Assembly (NCBI RefSeq): GCF_021401245.1
Contig: NZ_JACBFY010000002.1
Span: 310,001-374,000, forward strand
Source of the DNA: Pseudacidovorax sp. NFM-22
Lineage (GTDB): Bacteria; Pseudomonadota; Gammaproteobacteria; Burkholderiales; Burkholderiaceae_C
Length of the DNA stretch: 64,000 bases
Direction: 5' to 3'
The notes under the pieces are model-generated. The model was not told where the DNA came from and searched no databases. It worked only from the letters and a program-made list of their open reading frames with translations. Every line of letters begins with the position of its first letter. Positions within the stretch are counted from its first letter, which is position 1. The position numbers were made by a program, and so were the translations under genes. Shown in pieces: positions 57,052 through 64,000 of this stretch.

Positions 57052-57591
57052 TTAGTTCTTGAAGGGGAAGCGGAAGCCCTGCAGCAGCGCCTTGGCTTCT
57101 TCGTCGGTCTTGGCGGTCGTCGTGATGCTGATGTTCAGACCACGCAGCGCATCCACCTTGTCGTACTCGATCTCGGGGAAGATGATCTGTTCCTTGACGC
57201 CGATGTTGTAGTTGCCGCGGCCGTCGAAGGCCCGGCCGGAGATACCGCGGAAGTCACGCACGCGGGGCAGGGCCACGGTGACGAAACGGTCCAGGAACTC
57301 GTACATCTTCACGCCGCGCAGGGTGACCATGCAGCCGATGGCCTGGCCTTCGCGGATCTTGAAGCCGGCGATGGCCTTCTTGGCCTTGGTCACGACGGGC
57401 TTCTGGCCGGCGATCTTGGTCAGATCGGCGACGGCGTGGTCCATGACCTTCTTGTCCGCCACGGCTTCGCTCACGCCCATGTTCAGCGTGATCTTGGTCA
57501 GGCGGGGGACCTGCATCGGCGACTTGTAGCCGAACTTCTCGGTCAGTTCTTTCGCGATCTTTTCGCGGTAGTGTTGTTGCAGACGGGCCAT
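57052..57591 (-). CDS. rplE: 50S ribosomal protein L5
   Basis: 179 residues. Conserved [20 protein letters not shown] (about 30), [20 protein letters not shown] and [20 protein letters not shown] mark L5, the central protuberance protein that binds 5S rRNA. The spacing to rplX is 8 bp. Confidence 0.99.
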   Translation of the reverse strand: MARLQQHYREKIAKELTEKFGYKSPMQVPRLTKITLNMGVSEAVADKKVMDHAVADLTKIAGQKPVVTKAKKAIAGFKIREGQAIGCMVTLRGVKMYEFLDRFVTVALPRVRDFRGISGRAFDGRGNYNIGVKEQIIFPEIEYDKVDALRGLNISITTTAKTDEEAKALLQGFRFPFKN

Positions 57592-57599
57592 GGTGTACC

Positions 57600-57917
57600 T
57601 CAGGCAGCCTTGATTTCTTCGCCGCTGGACTTGAAGACGCGCACGCGCTTGCCGTCCACCAGCTTGATGCCCACGCGATCGGCCTTGCCGGTCGCGGCAT
57701 TGAAGATGGCCACGTTGGATTGATGGATGGGCATGGCCTTCTCGACGATGCCGCCGGTCGTGCCCTTCATGGGGTTCGGCTTGGCGTGCTTCTTGACGAG
57801 GTTCACGCCCTCGACGACCACGTGCTCTTCACCGGCGCGCAGGCTGACGGTGCCTTGCTTGCCCTTGTCGCGGCCGGCGATCACGATGATCTTGTCGCCC
57901 TTGCGAATCTTGTTCAT
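57600..57917 (-). CDS. rplX: 50S ribosomal protein L24
   Basis: 105 residues. A KOW motif lies at the N-terminus ([20 protein letters not shown]), then [20 protein letters not shown] and [21 protein letters not shown]24 starts large-subunit assembly. It is 13 bp after rplN. Confidence 0.98.
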   Translation of the reverse strand: MNKIRKGDKIIVIAGRDKGKQGTVSLRAGEEHVVVEGVNLVKKHAKPNPMKGTTGGIVEKAMPIHQSNVAIFNAATGKADRVGIKLVDGKRVRVFKSSGEEIKAA

Positions 57918-57930
57918 GGCGTTGTCCTTC

Positions 57931-58299
57931 TTACAGAACTTCGGGGGCCAGCGAGACGATCTTCATGAACTTCTCGGTACGCAGCTCACGCGTCACGGGT
58001 CCGAAGATGCGGGTGCCGATCGGCTCCAGCTTGGCATTGAGCAGGACGGCGGCGTTGCCGTCGAACTTGACGAGCGAACCGTCGCCACGACGGATGCCCT
58101 TGGCGGTGCGCACCACGACGGCGTTGTAGATCTCGCCCTTCTTGACGCGACCACGCGGCGCAGCTTCCTTGACGCTCACCTTGATGACGTCGCCGACGCT
58201 GGCGTAGCGACGCTTGGAGCCGCCGAGCACCTTGATGCACAGGACGGACTTCGCGCCCGTGTTGTCGGCCACTTCGAGCCGGGATTCAGTCTGGATCAT
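57931..58299 (-). CDS. rplN: 50S ribosomal protein L14
   Basis: 122 residues from [20 protein letters not shown]; the L14 pattern includes [20 protein letters not shown] and [20 protein letters not shown]. It is the first gene of the spc operon here; a strong promoter lies about 180 nt upstream. The gene upstream is ubiA rather than rpsQ of the S10 operon. Confidence 0.99.
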   Translation of the reverse strand: MIQTESRLEVADNTGAKSVLCIKVLGGSKRRYASVGDVIKVSVKEAAPRGRVKKGEIYNAVVVRTAKGIRRGDGSLVKFDGNAAVLLNAKLEPIGTRIFGPVTRELRTEKFMKIVSLAPEVL

Positions 58300-58480
58300 T
58301 GCTAGTAGTTCCCAACTTGTACCGTTGAGGCCAGACGTCCGGCAGTGCACCGGCGCGAAAAACCTGTTCGGTCAGTCTTGGGCCCGTCGTCGGCGCACAC
58401 AAAAAAGCCGTAAGGCGCTTTTGCTGGTTGCACGCGTCCGTCTGGGCGGAAAGAGTTCGCCTTTTAGGGCGAAGCCGGCT

Positions 58481-58509
58481 ATTGTGCGTTGCCGGCGGAT
58501 TGCTGTCAA
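58481..58509 (-). promoter_or_regulatory. Sigma70 promoter of the spc ribosomal operon
   Basis: On the minus strand TTGACA (58509-58504), a 17-nt spacer and CACAAT (58486-58481) form a near-consensus promoter upstream of rplN. Transcription would start about 58474, giving a leader of about 175 nt with several G+C-rich stem-loops. The region 58300-58549 holds no gene. Confidence 0.85.
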
Positions 58510-58549
58510 GCGCCTGGTTTGGCGCCCTCCCTACACCCGTGTTGCGGGA

Positions 58550-59443
58550 TCACGGGCGAAGGGCGTAGCCGGCGACGATGCCGGCGAAGACGGCGAAGCC
58601 CAGCCAATGGTTGTGGCGGAAGGCCCGGAAGCATCCCTCCCGGGTGCGGTCGCGGATCAATCGCCAATGCCAGAACGCCTGGCCCAGCGCCGCGGCCATT
58701 CCCAGCGCGAACGCCCCGCCCAGCCCGGCGCGCAGGCCGAGCACGCCCCAGATCGCCAGGAACAGCGCATAGGAAGCCATCACCGCCGCCACATCGAAGC
58801 GGCCAAAGGTGATCGCGGAAGTCTTGATGCCGATGCGCAGATCGTCGTCACGGTCGACCATCGCGTACTCGGTGTCGTAGGCCAGGACCCAGCCCAGGTT
58901 GCCCAGCAGAAGCCAGGCGGCCATCGCCGGCACGGCGCCGTCGCGCACCGCGCTGAAGGCCATCGGAATGCCGACACTGAAAGCCACGCCGAGCACCGCC
59001 TGCGGCAGCGAAACGAAACGCTTGGCGAAAGGATAGGCCAGCGTGATGGCCAAGGCGCCGAAGGACCAGGCGACCGTCGGCCCGTTGGTGGTCAGCACCA
59101 GCGCGAAGGCGACCAGCGCCAGGGCAGCGCCAAGGGCCAGCGCCTCCTTGACCGACACGGCGCCACTGGTGACGGGCCGCCTCGCGGTGCGCTTGACGTG
59201 GCGGTCGAAGTCGCGGTCGGCGACGTCATTGACGCAGCAGCCGGCGCTGCGCATGAGGATCGTGCCGAGCACGAAGACGGCCAGGAGGTGCCAGCCCGGG
59301 AAACCGTCTGCGGCGAACCACAGCGCGCCCAGCGTCGGCCAGAGCAGGAGCAGCCAGCCCGCGGGTCGGTCCCAGCGGATCAGGTCCAGATAAAGAGAAA
59401 GCCGCCCGCGGCGGGCGGGCGGCTGGGTGGCACTGGCGCTCAC
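58550..59443 (-). CDS. ubiA: 4-hydroxybenzoate polyprenyltransferase
   Basis: 297 residues from GTG 59443, chosen because GTGA overlaps the dps stop. It is an integral membrane enzyme with about eight or nine segments that attaches the polyprenyl chain to 4-hydroxybenzoate in ubiquinone synthesis. Both Asp-rich prenyl-diphosphate motifs are present: [20 protein letters not shown] (about 75) and [20 protein letters not shown] (about 190). [20 protein letters not shown] at the N-terminus is typical. It is coupled to dps upstream. Confidence 0.96.
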   Translation of the reverse strand: MSASATQPPARRGRLSLYLDLIRWDRPAGWLLLLWPTLGALWFAADGFPGWHLLAVFVLGTILMRSAGCCVNDVADRDFDRHVKRTARRPVTSGAVSVKEALALGAALALVAFALVLTTNGPTVAWSFGALAITLAYPFAKRFVSLPQAVLGVAFSVGIPMAFSAVRDGAVPAMAAWLLLGNLGWVLAYDTEYAMVDRDDDLRIGIKTSAITFGRFDVAAVMASYALFLAIWGVLGLRAGLGGAFALGMAAALGQAFWHWRLIRDRTREGCFRAFRHNHWLGFAVFAGIVAGYALRP

Positions 59444-60045
59444 TCTTCCAGGAGCGAACGCAGCATCCAGGCGGTCTGGTCGTGCACGGTGCAGCGCGCC
59501 GTGAGCATGTCGGCGGTCGGATCGTCGCCCGCCTCTTCGGCCACCGGGATGAATTCGCGCGCGATGCGCGACACCGTCTCGTGGCCCTTGACCAGGATGC
59601 GCACCATCTCCATGGCCCGCGGCGGCTGCAGTGGCACGTCCGGCACGGTGGCGATCTTGCTGAACTCGGCATACGAGCCCGGCGCATAGTGGCCCAGGGC
59701 GCGGATGCGCTCGGCGATCACGTCGGTGGCGTTCCACAACTCGGTGTACTGCGCCATGAACATGGCGTGCAGCGAGTTGAAATGCGGCCCGGTCACGTTC
59801 CAGTGGAAGTTGTGGGTCGTGAGGTAGAGCGTGTACGTGTCGGCCAGCACGCGCGAGAGGCCTTCGGCAATGGCGGCGCGGTCCTGGCGATCGATGCCGA
59901 TGTTGATGATGGGCGCGTTGCGGCCACCGGATTCGGGGGCCACGCGGTCACCGCCCTTGTCGGGCACGGCACCGGCAGATGCCGCGGGCGCAGCAGCCAC
60001 GATGGGGTTCTTGTCCTTCTTGGGCGACTTGGGGATCTTGGCCAT
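59440..60045 (-). CDS. dps: Dps-family DNA-binding ferritin-like protein
   Basis: 201 residues. Residues 1-45 or so are an extension rich in Lys, Pro, Ala and Gly ([13 protein letters not shown]), which may bind DNA. The four-helix ferritin-like core follows: [20 protein letters not shown] with the ferroxidase His and Trp, [20 protein letters not shown] with Asp/Glu ligands, [17 protein letters not shown] and the C-terminal [20 protein letters not shown]. Dps dodecamers oxidise and store iron using H2O2 and protect DNA. A CTAT-N7-ATAG motif 108 nt upstream and the neighbouring oxyR gene argue for OxyR control. Confidence 0.94.
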   Translation of the reverse strand: MAKIPKSPKKDKNPIVAAAPAASAGAVPDKGGDRVAPESGGRNAPIINIGIDRQDRAAIAEGLSRVLADTYTLYLTTHNFHWNVTGPHFNSLHAMFMAQYTELWNATDVIAERIRALGHYAPGSYAEFSKIATVPDVPLQPPRAMEMVRILVKGHETVSRIAREFIPVAEEAGDDPTADMLTARCTVHDQTAWMLRSLLEE

Positions 60046-60152
60046 GCTGGTTTCCTTTGGAGGGAGGTCGGGAACGGGATGCGCCCCGCAGAGCGAGGCG
60101 GCGAGGCCTCTACCTTAGGCGCCGGGGCCTGCCGGAGGCAACACCCCGCACT

Positions 60153-60167
60153 CTATCGAAGACATAG
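60153..60167 (-). promoter_or_regulatory. Candidate OxyR binding site upstream of dps
   Basis: CTAT-N7-ATAG, the OxyR consensus core, lies in the 149-bp oxyR-dps gap about 108 nt before the dps ATG. The same core occurs at a like distance upstream of katG (4877-4891). Outer half-sites are poor. Confidence 0.55.
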
Positions 60168-60194
60168 CCGGCCGCGATGCAGGCCGGCACCGCG

Positions 60195-61160
60195 TCAGGA
60201 CAAACGTTTGACGCCCGGCAACTCGCAGGCATAGATCGCGTTGCGCAGCGCCGCGATCGCTTCGTAGCGGGTGAAACTGCGCCGCCACGCCAGCACCACG
60301 CGGCGGGAGGGCGGCGCGCCGCCTTCGCCATCGCGCACGGGCACATAGCGAACGATGGGCTCCAGATCCTTGCGCGCCTTGCTGCGCGGCTTGAGCGCCT
60401 CGGGCGGCACCGACAGGCGCGGCACCAGCGTGACGCCCATGCCTGCGGCCACCATGTGCTTGATGGTCTCCAGCGAGGAGCCTTCGAAGCTCTTGCGGAT
60501 GCCCTCGGCATTGCTGGAGAAGCGGGCGAACTCCGGGCAGACCTCCAGCACATGGTCGCGGAAGCAGTGGCCGGTGCCCAGAAGCAGCATGGTCTCGTTC
60601 TTGAGCTCGTCGGAGCTGACCCATTCGCGGCTGGCCAGCGGGTGCTGGGCCGGCACGGCGGCCAGGAAGGGCTCGTCGTAGAGCTGGGCCATGGCCAGGC
60701 CGGAGTCGGGAAAGGGCTCGGCCATGATGGCGCAGTCGATCTCGCCGGCGCGCAGCATCTCCAGCAGCTTGGCGGTGAAGTTCTCCTGCAGCATCAGCGG
60801 CATCTGCGGCGTGCGCGCGATGTTCTGGCGCACCAGGTCGGGCAGCAGGTAGGGGCCGATGGTGTAGATGACGCCCAGATTCAGCGGACCGGCCAGCGGA
60901 TCCTTGCCGCGCTTGGCGATTTCCTTGATGGTGGCGGCCTGGTCGAGCACCGACTGGGCCTGCTGCACGATCTGCTCGCCCAGCGGCGTGACCGTCACCT
61001 CGCCCGCGCTGCGCTCGAAGAGCTTCACCTCGAGCTCGTCCTCCAGCTTCTTGATGGCCACCGACAGGGTGGGCTGGGAGACGTAGCAGGCCTCGGCCGC
61101 CTTGCCGAAATGCCGCTCGCGCGCCACCGCGACGATGTATTTGAGTTCGGTCAGGGTCAT
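60195..61160 (-). CDS. oxyR: Hydrogen peroxide sensor and LysR-type regulator OxyR
   Basis: 321 residues from ATG 61160 (MTLTELKYIV). The LysR HTH covers about 1-60 (HFGKAAEACYVSQPTLSVAI). The effector domain contains the redox cysteines at exactly C199 and C208 (GTGHCFRDHVLEVC), the disulfide pair that senses H2O2 in E. coli OxyR. It should activate antioxidant genes; katG and dps in this window each carry a matching upstream core motif. It lies upstream of dps on the same strand, with a 149-bp gap holding the dps regulatory site. Confidence 0.97.
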   Translation of the reverse strand: MTLTELKYIVAVARERHFGKAAEACYVSQPTLSVAIKKLEDELEVKLFERSAGEVTVTPLGEQIVQQAQSVLDQAATIKEIAKRGKDPLAGPLNLGVIYTIGPYLLPDLVRQNIARTPQMPLMLQENFTAKLLEMLRAGEIDCAIMAEPFPDSGLAMAQLYDEPFLAAVPAQHPLASREWVSSDELKNETMLLLGTGHCFRDHVLEVCPEFARFSSNAEGIRKSFEGSSLETIKHMVAAGMGVTLVPRLSVPPEALKPRSKARKDLEPIVRYVPVRDGEGGAPPSRRVVLAWRRSFTRYEAIAALRNAIYACELPGVKRLS

Positions 61161-61221
61161 AGCTTGCGTCAATTATGCGCGCCGGTCCCGGGCGGGCGAA
61201 GCCCTGCCGACAGGCAGCCCT

Positions 61222-63348
61222 TCAGGCCTTCAGGAACTCCGCCCTCGTCCCCAGCCACCGGTCCACATGCCGGTGGGCCTGGTCCGGATGGCGGTCCAGC
61301 AGTTGTGGCGCCAGGTCGCGCGCCCATTCGAGCAGGCGCTGGTCGGTGCCCAGGTCGGCAAAGCGCAGCAGCGGCGCGCCGGACTGGCGCGCGCCCAGGA
61401 ATTCGCCGGGGCCGCGGATCTCCAGGTCGCGCCGGGCGATCTCGAAGCCGTCGGCCGTCTCGACCATCGCCGTCAGCCGGGCCTTGGCGGCCTGCCCCAC
61501 GCGGCCGCTGTCGCCCGGCGCGTAGAGCAGCACGCAGGCCGAGGCCGCCGCGCCGCGCCCGACCCGGCCGCGCAGCTGGTGCAACTGCGACAGGCCGAAG
61601 CGCTCCGAATGCTCGATCACCATCAGCGAGGCGTTGGGCACGTCCACGCCCACCTCGATGACCGTGGTGCTGACCAGCACCTGCAGCGTGCCGGCGCTGA
61701 AGTCGGCCATCACGGCCTGCTTCTCGACGGTGGGCATGCGCGAATGCAGCAGCCCGACGCGCACCGTCTCGCCCAGGGCGTCGGCCAGTTCGTCGCGGGT
61801 GGCGGTGGCGTTGCGCAGGTCCACCGCCTCGCTCTCCTCGATCAGCGGGCAGACCCAGTAGACCTGCCGGCCCTGCTGGATCTGGCCGTGGATGCGGGCG
61901 ATGACCTCGTCGCGCCGGTGCTCGGCCAGCAGCTTGGTGACGACCGGCGTGCGGCCGGGCGGCAGCTCGTCGAGCGTGGAGACGTCCAGGTCGGCGTAGT
62001 AGCTCATGGCCAGGGTGCGCGGGATGGGCGTGGCGCTCATCATCAGCAGGTGGGGCTCCAACGCCTGCATGCCGTCGCCGCCCTCGGAGGCCTTGCCGCG
62101 CAGCGCCAGGCGTTGGGCCACACCGAAGCGGTGCTGCTCGTCCACGATGGCCAGCGCCAGCCGCTGGAAGCGCACCTTCTCCGAGATGACCGCATGCGTG
62201 CCCACCACCAGCGCCGCCTCGCCGCTTTCGACGGCCGCCGCCATGGCGTCGCGCTCGCGCTTCTTCTGGCTGCCGGTGAGCCAGGCCACGCGCCGGCCCT
62301 GCGCCGCCAGCAGCGGATCGAGCCAGCCGACCAGCTTGCCGAAATGCTGCGACGCCAGGATCTCGGTGGGCGCCATCAGCGCGCACTGGAAGCCGGCGTC
62401 GATGCAGCGGGCCGCGGCCAGCGCCGCCACCAGCGTCTTGCCCGAGCCCACGTCGCCCTGCAGCAGCCGGTGCATGGGCTGACGGTGGGCCAGGTCGGCG
62501 GCGATCTCGCGGTCGGCACGCGCCTGCGCGCCGGTGGGCGAGAAGGGCAGCGCCGCCAGCAGGCGGGCATGCAGGCTGCCGTCGCCCGTGCCCGCGCGCA
62601 GCACGGGCGCGCGCTGGGCCTCGCGGGCGCGGCGGGCCTCCAGCTGCGACAGCTGCTGGGCCAGCAGCTCGTCCGCCTTCAGGCGCTGCCAGGCGGGATG
62701 GCTGCGGTCCTCCAGCGCGGCCAGGGCCACGTCGGGCGTGGGGTGGTGCAGGAATTCGAGCGCAGCCCGCAGCGTCCAGGCCTTGTGGGGCAGCAGCTCG
62801 GCGGGGATCAGCTCCTCCAGCGGCGCCCGCGCCAGGCCGGCCTGCACGGCGCGGCGCAGCACCGGCTGAGCCAGGCCCGCGGTCGTGGCATAAACGGGCG
62901 TCAGCGCCAGCGGCAGCGCCGTGCCGGCCGCCTTGATGACCGGGTGCAGCATGGTCCGGCCCACGAAGCCACCACGCACCTCGCCGCGGGCCCGCACCCG
63001 GCTGCCGGGCGCCAACTGCTTCTGCTGCGAAGGGTAGAAATTGAAGAAGCGCAGCTGGCAGGTGTCGCTGCCGTCGTCCAGCGTGGCGATGAGCTGGCGG
63101 CGCGGGCGGAAGACGACTTCGCTGTCCACGATCGTGCCCTCGACCTGCGCATGCTCGCCGTCGCGCACATGGGCCAGTTGCACGATGCGGGTCTCGTCCT
63201 CGTAGCGCAGGGGCAGGTAGAGCGCGAAGTCGATGTCGCGCACCAGGCCCAGTTTTTTGAGCGCCCGCTGCACCTGGCTTTCGCCGCTGCCGGGCGCGCG
63301 AGGGGCGGCGGGCGCGGGGGCAGGCGAAGCGAGGGGGCGCGCGGACAT
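61222..63348 (-). CDS. recG: ATP-dependent DNA helicase RecG
   Basis: 708 residues. The Ala/Pro-rich N-terminus leads to the wedge OB-fold (LPLRYEDETRIVQLAHVRDG, about 45), then the SF2 helicase core. Walker A is LLQGDVGSGKTLVAALAAAR (about 310), motif II is ALAIVDEQHRFGV (about 410), and later come LMMSATPIPRTLAMSYYADL and the C-terminal IEVGVDVPNASLMVIEHSER and QLRGRVGRGAAASACVLLY. RecG reverses stalled forks and processes recombination intermediates. It is divergent from queA with a gap of 116 bp. Confidence 0.97.
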   Translation of the reverse strand: MSARPLASPAPAPAAPRAPGSGESQVQRALKKLGLVRDIDFALYLPLRYEDETRIVQLAHVRDGEHAQVEGTIVDSEVVFRPRRQLIATLDDGSDTCQLRFFNFYPSQQKQLAPGSRVRARGEVRGGFVGRTMLHPVIKAAGTALPLALTPVYATTAGLAQPVLRRAVQAGLARAPLEELIPAELLPHKAWTLRAALEFLHHPTPDVALAALEDRSHPAWQRLKADELLAQQLSQLEARRAREAQRAPVLRAGTGDGSLHARLLAALPFSPTGAQARADREIAADLAHRQPMHRLLQGDVGSGKTLVAALAAARCIDAGFQCALMAPTEILASQHFGKLVGWLDPLLAAQGRRVAWLTGSQKKRERDAMAAAVESGEAALVVGTHAVISEKVRFQRLALAIVDEQHRFGVAQRLALRGKASEGGDGMQALEPHLLMMSATPIPRTLAMSYYADLDVSTLDELPPGRTPVVTKLLAEHRRDEVIARIHGQIQQGRQVYWVCPLIEESEAVDLRNATATRDELADALGETVRVGLLHSRMPTVEKQAVMADFSAGTLQVLVSTTVIEVGVDVPNASLMVIEHSERFGLSQLHQLRGRVGRGAAASACVLLYAPGDSGRVGQAAKARLTAMVETADGFEIARRDLEIRGPGEFLGARQSGAPLLRFADLGTDQRLLEWARDLAPQLLDRHPDQAHRHVDRWLGTRAEFLKA

Positions 63349-63464
63349 GGGACAATTCTGCCTCCCCGCCCTCCTCCGCCCCGCGCGGAACGCCGCCGCC
63401 CCGCGACGGCCTGCACGGAGGGCTTCCGCTTCTTTCTTGGAACGGGCCCGTCCGGCCCTCAAGC

Positions 63465-64000
63465 ATGTCCCGCACCGACTTCACGCTCTCGGATTTCGAC
63501 TTCGCGCTGCCGCCCGAACTGATCGCGCAGCAACCCGCCCCCGAACGCAGCGCCTCGCGCCTGCTCGACGGCACCGGCCCCGAACCCGCCGACCGCATCT
63601 TCCGCGACCTGCCCACGCTGCTGCGCGACGGCGACCTGCTGGTCTTCAACGACACGCAGGTGGTCAAGGCCCGCCTCTTCGGCGAAAAGCCCACCGGCGG
63701 CCGGCTGGAGCTGCTGATCGAGCGCGTGCTCGCCGGCCAGGAGGTCGCCGCCCACATGAAGGTCAGCAAGAAGCCAGCCGTCGGCACGGTGCTGCGCATG
63801 GACGCCGCGCCCGGCCAGCCGGCCTTCCGCGCCACGCTGCTGGGCCGCTGGCCCGAGGAAGGCGGCCCGCTGTTCCGCTTCGCGCTGGAGAGCGACGACG
63901 GCGCCGATCCCTACACGCTGATGGAGCGCCACGGCCACGTGCCCCTGCCGCCCTACATCGAGCGCCAGCAGGCGCAGGAAAGCGCCAGCGACGCCGCCGA
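63465..64000 (+). CDS. queA: tRNA preQ1(34) S-adenosylmethionine ribosyltransferase-isomerase (partial, 3' end beyond window)
   Basis: The first 178 codons are seen. SRTDFTLSDFDFALPPELIA, QQPAPERSASRLL, DGDLLVFNDTQVVKARLFGE and YTLMERHGHVPLPPYIER are the canonical QueA N-terminal motifs. The enzyme transfers and isomerises ribose from SAM to preQ1 in tRNA, forming epoxyqueuosine. It is divergent from recG. The frame is open to the window edge. Confidence 0.97.
   Translation, partial: MSRTDFTLSDFDFALPPELIAQQPAPERSASRLLDGTGPEPADRIFRDLPTLLRDGDLLVFNDTQVVKARLFGEKPTGGRLELLIERVLAGQEVAAHMKVSKKPAVGTVLRMDAAPGQPAFRATLLGRWPEEGGPLFRFALESDDGADPYTLMERHGHVPLPPYIERQQAQESASDAA

Noticed and set aside
58300-58480. 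Possible S8- or S4-type autoregulatory RNA or terminator in the rplN leader (AAAAGCGCC...GGCTTTTTT)
   Set aside because: The stem does not close well around the T run and no match to a known ribosomal leader could be made by eye.
61102-63522. 806-codon plus-strand frame opposite recG
   Set aside because: Antisense to a complete RecG; low-complexity Gln/Gly/Ala/Leu translation.

Overview
The window is GC-rich (roughly two thirds G+C), gene-dense bacterial chromosome. Gene content points to a betaproteobacterium of the order Burkholderiales, most like Comamonadaceae. The evidence is the rplN-to-rplQ ribosomal block preceded by queA/recG/oxyR/dps/ubiA, two orphan Bug-type periplasmic binding proteins, a DUF1840 protein, and a quinohemoprotein ethanol dehydrogenase very like the Comamonas testosteroni enzyme. 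The assignment rests on recognised protein families, not on a search. No insertion sequence, prophage, CRISPR array or rRNA gene was seen.

Layout. (1) 1-6646: a lipoprotein coupled to a trypsin-like protein that has lost its catalytic triad, a fumarylacetoacetase-family hydrolase, katG with a candidate OxyR site upstream, an SlmA-like TetR regulator and argB. (2) 6696-27643: a large surface-polysaccharide locus. It holds a WecA-like initiating transferase, several GT2 glycosyltransferases, an OafA-type acyltransferase with an SGNH domain, a Wzm/Wzt ABC exporter and a GT-C-like membrane protein. A long, tightly overlapped minus-strand operon follows: rfbB-rfbD-rfbA-rfbC (dTDP-L-rhamnose), a 1133-residue three-domain glycosyltransferase, hddA-gmhA-hddC-gmhB (GDP-D-glycero-D-manno-heptose), and a small unknown ORF lodged between hddC and gmhB. 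Together these predict a rhamnose- and D,D-heptose-containing polysaccharide exported by an ABC transporter. (3) 27883-38839: a TetR regulator, a TPR protein, an acyl-CoA-binding protein, a lipoprotein aminopeptidase, a molybdopterin oxidoreductase, a DUF445 protein, argE, an M20 amidohydrolase, a DUF2817 protein and coaX. (4) 38998-49266: two Bug binding proteins, the PQQ ethanol dehydrogenase divergent from an AcoR-like regulator that lacks the AAA+ domain, E1 alpha/beta of a 2-oxoacid/acetoin-type dehydrogenase without E2/E3, a small lipoprotein, a DUF1840 protein and a cyclopropane fatty-acid synthase. (5) 49376-58299: tRNA-fMet and the alpha and spc ribosomal operons (rplQ, rpoA, rpsD, rpsK, rpsM, rpmJ, secY, rplO, rpmD, rpsE, rplR, rplF, rpsH, rpsN, rplE, rplX, rplN), preceded by a strong sigma70 promoter. 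(6) 58550-64000: ubiA, dps, oxyR, recG and the 5' part of queA.

The most interesting signals are these: the combined rhamnose/D,D-heptose operon with its giant glycosyltransferase and unknown small ORF; the triad-less protease; CTAT-N7-ATAG OxyR-type motifs at the same distance upstream of both katG and dps, with oxyR beside dps; an Fis-type regulator without an ATPase, flanked by two perfect palindromes; and terminator-like hairpins inside the alpha operon, with a separate promoter for tRNA-fMet inside the end of rplQ.
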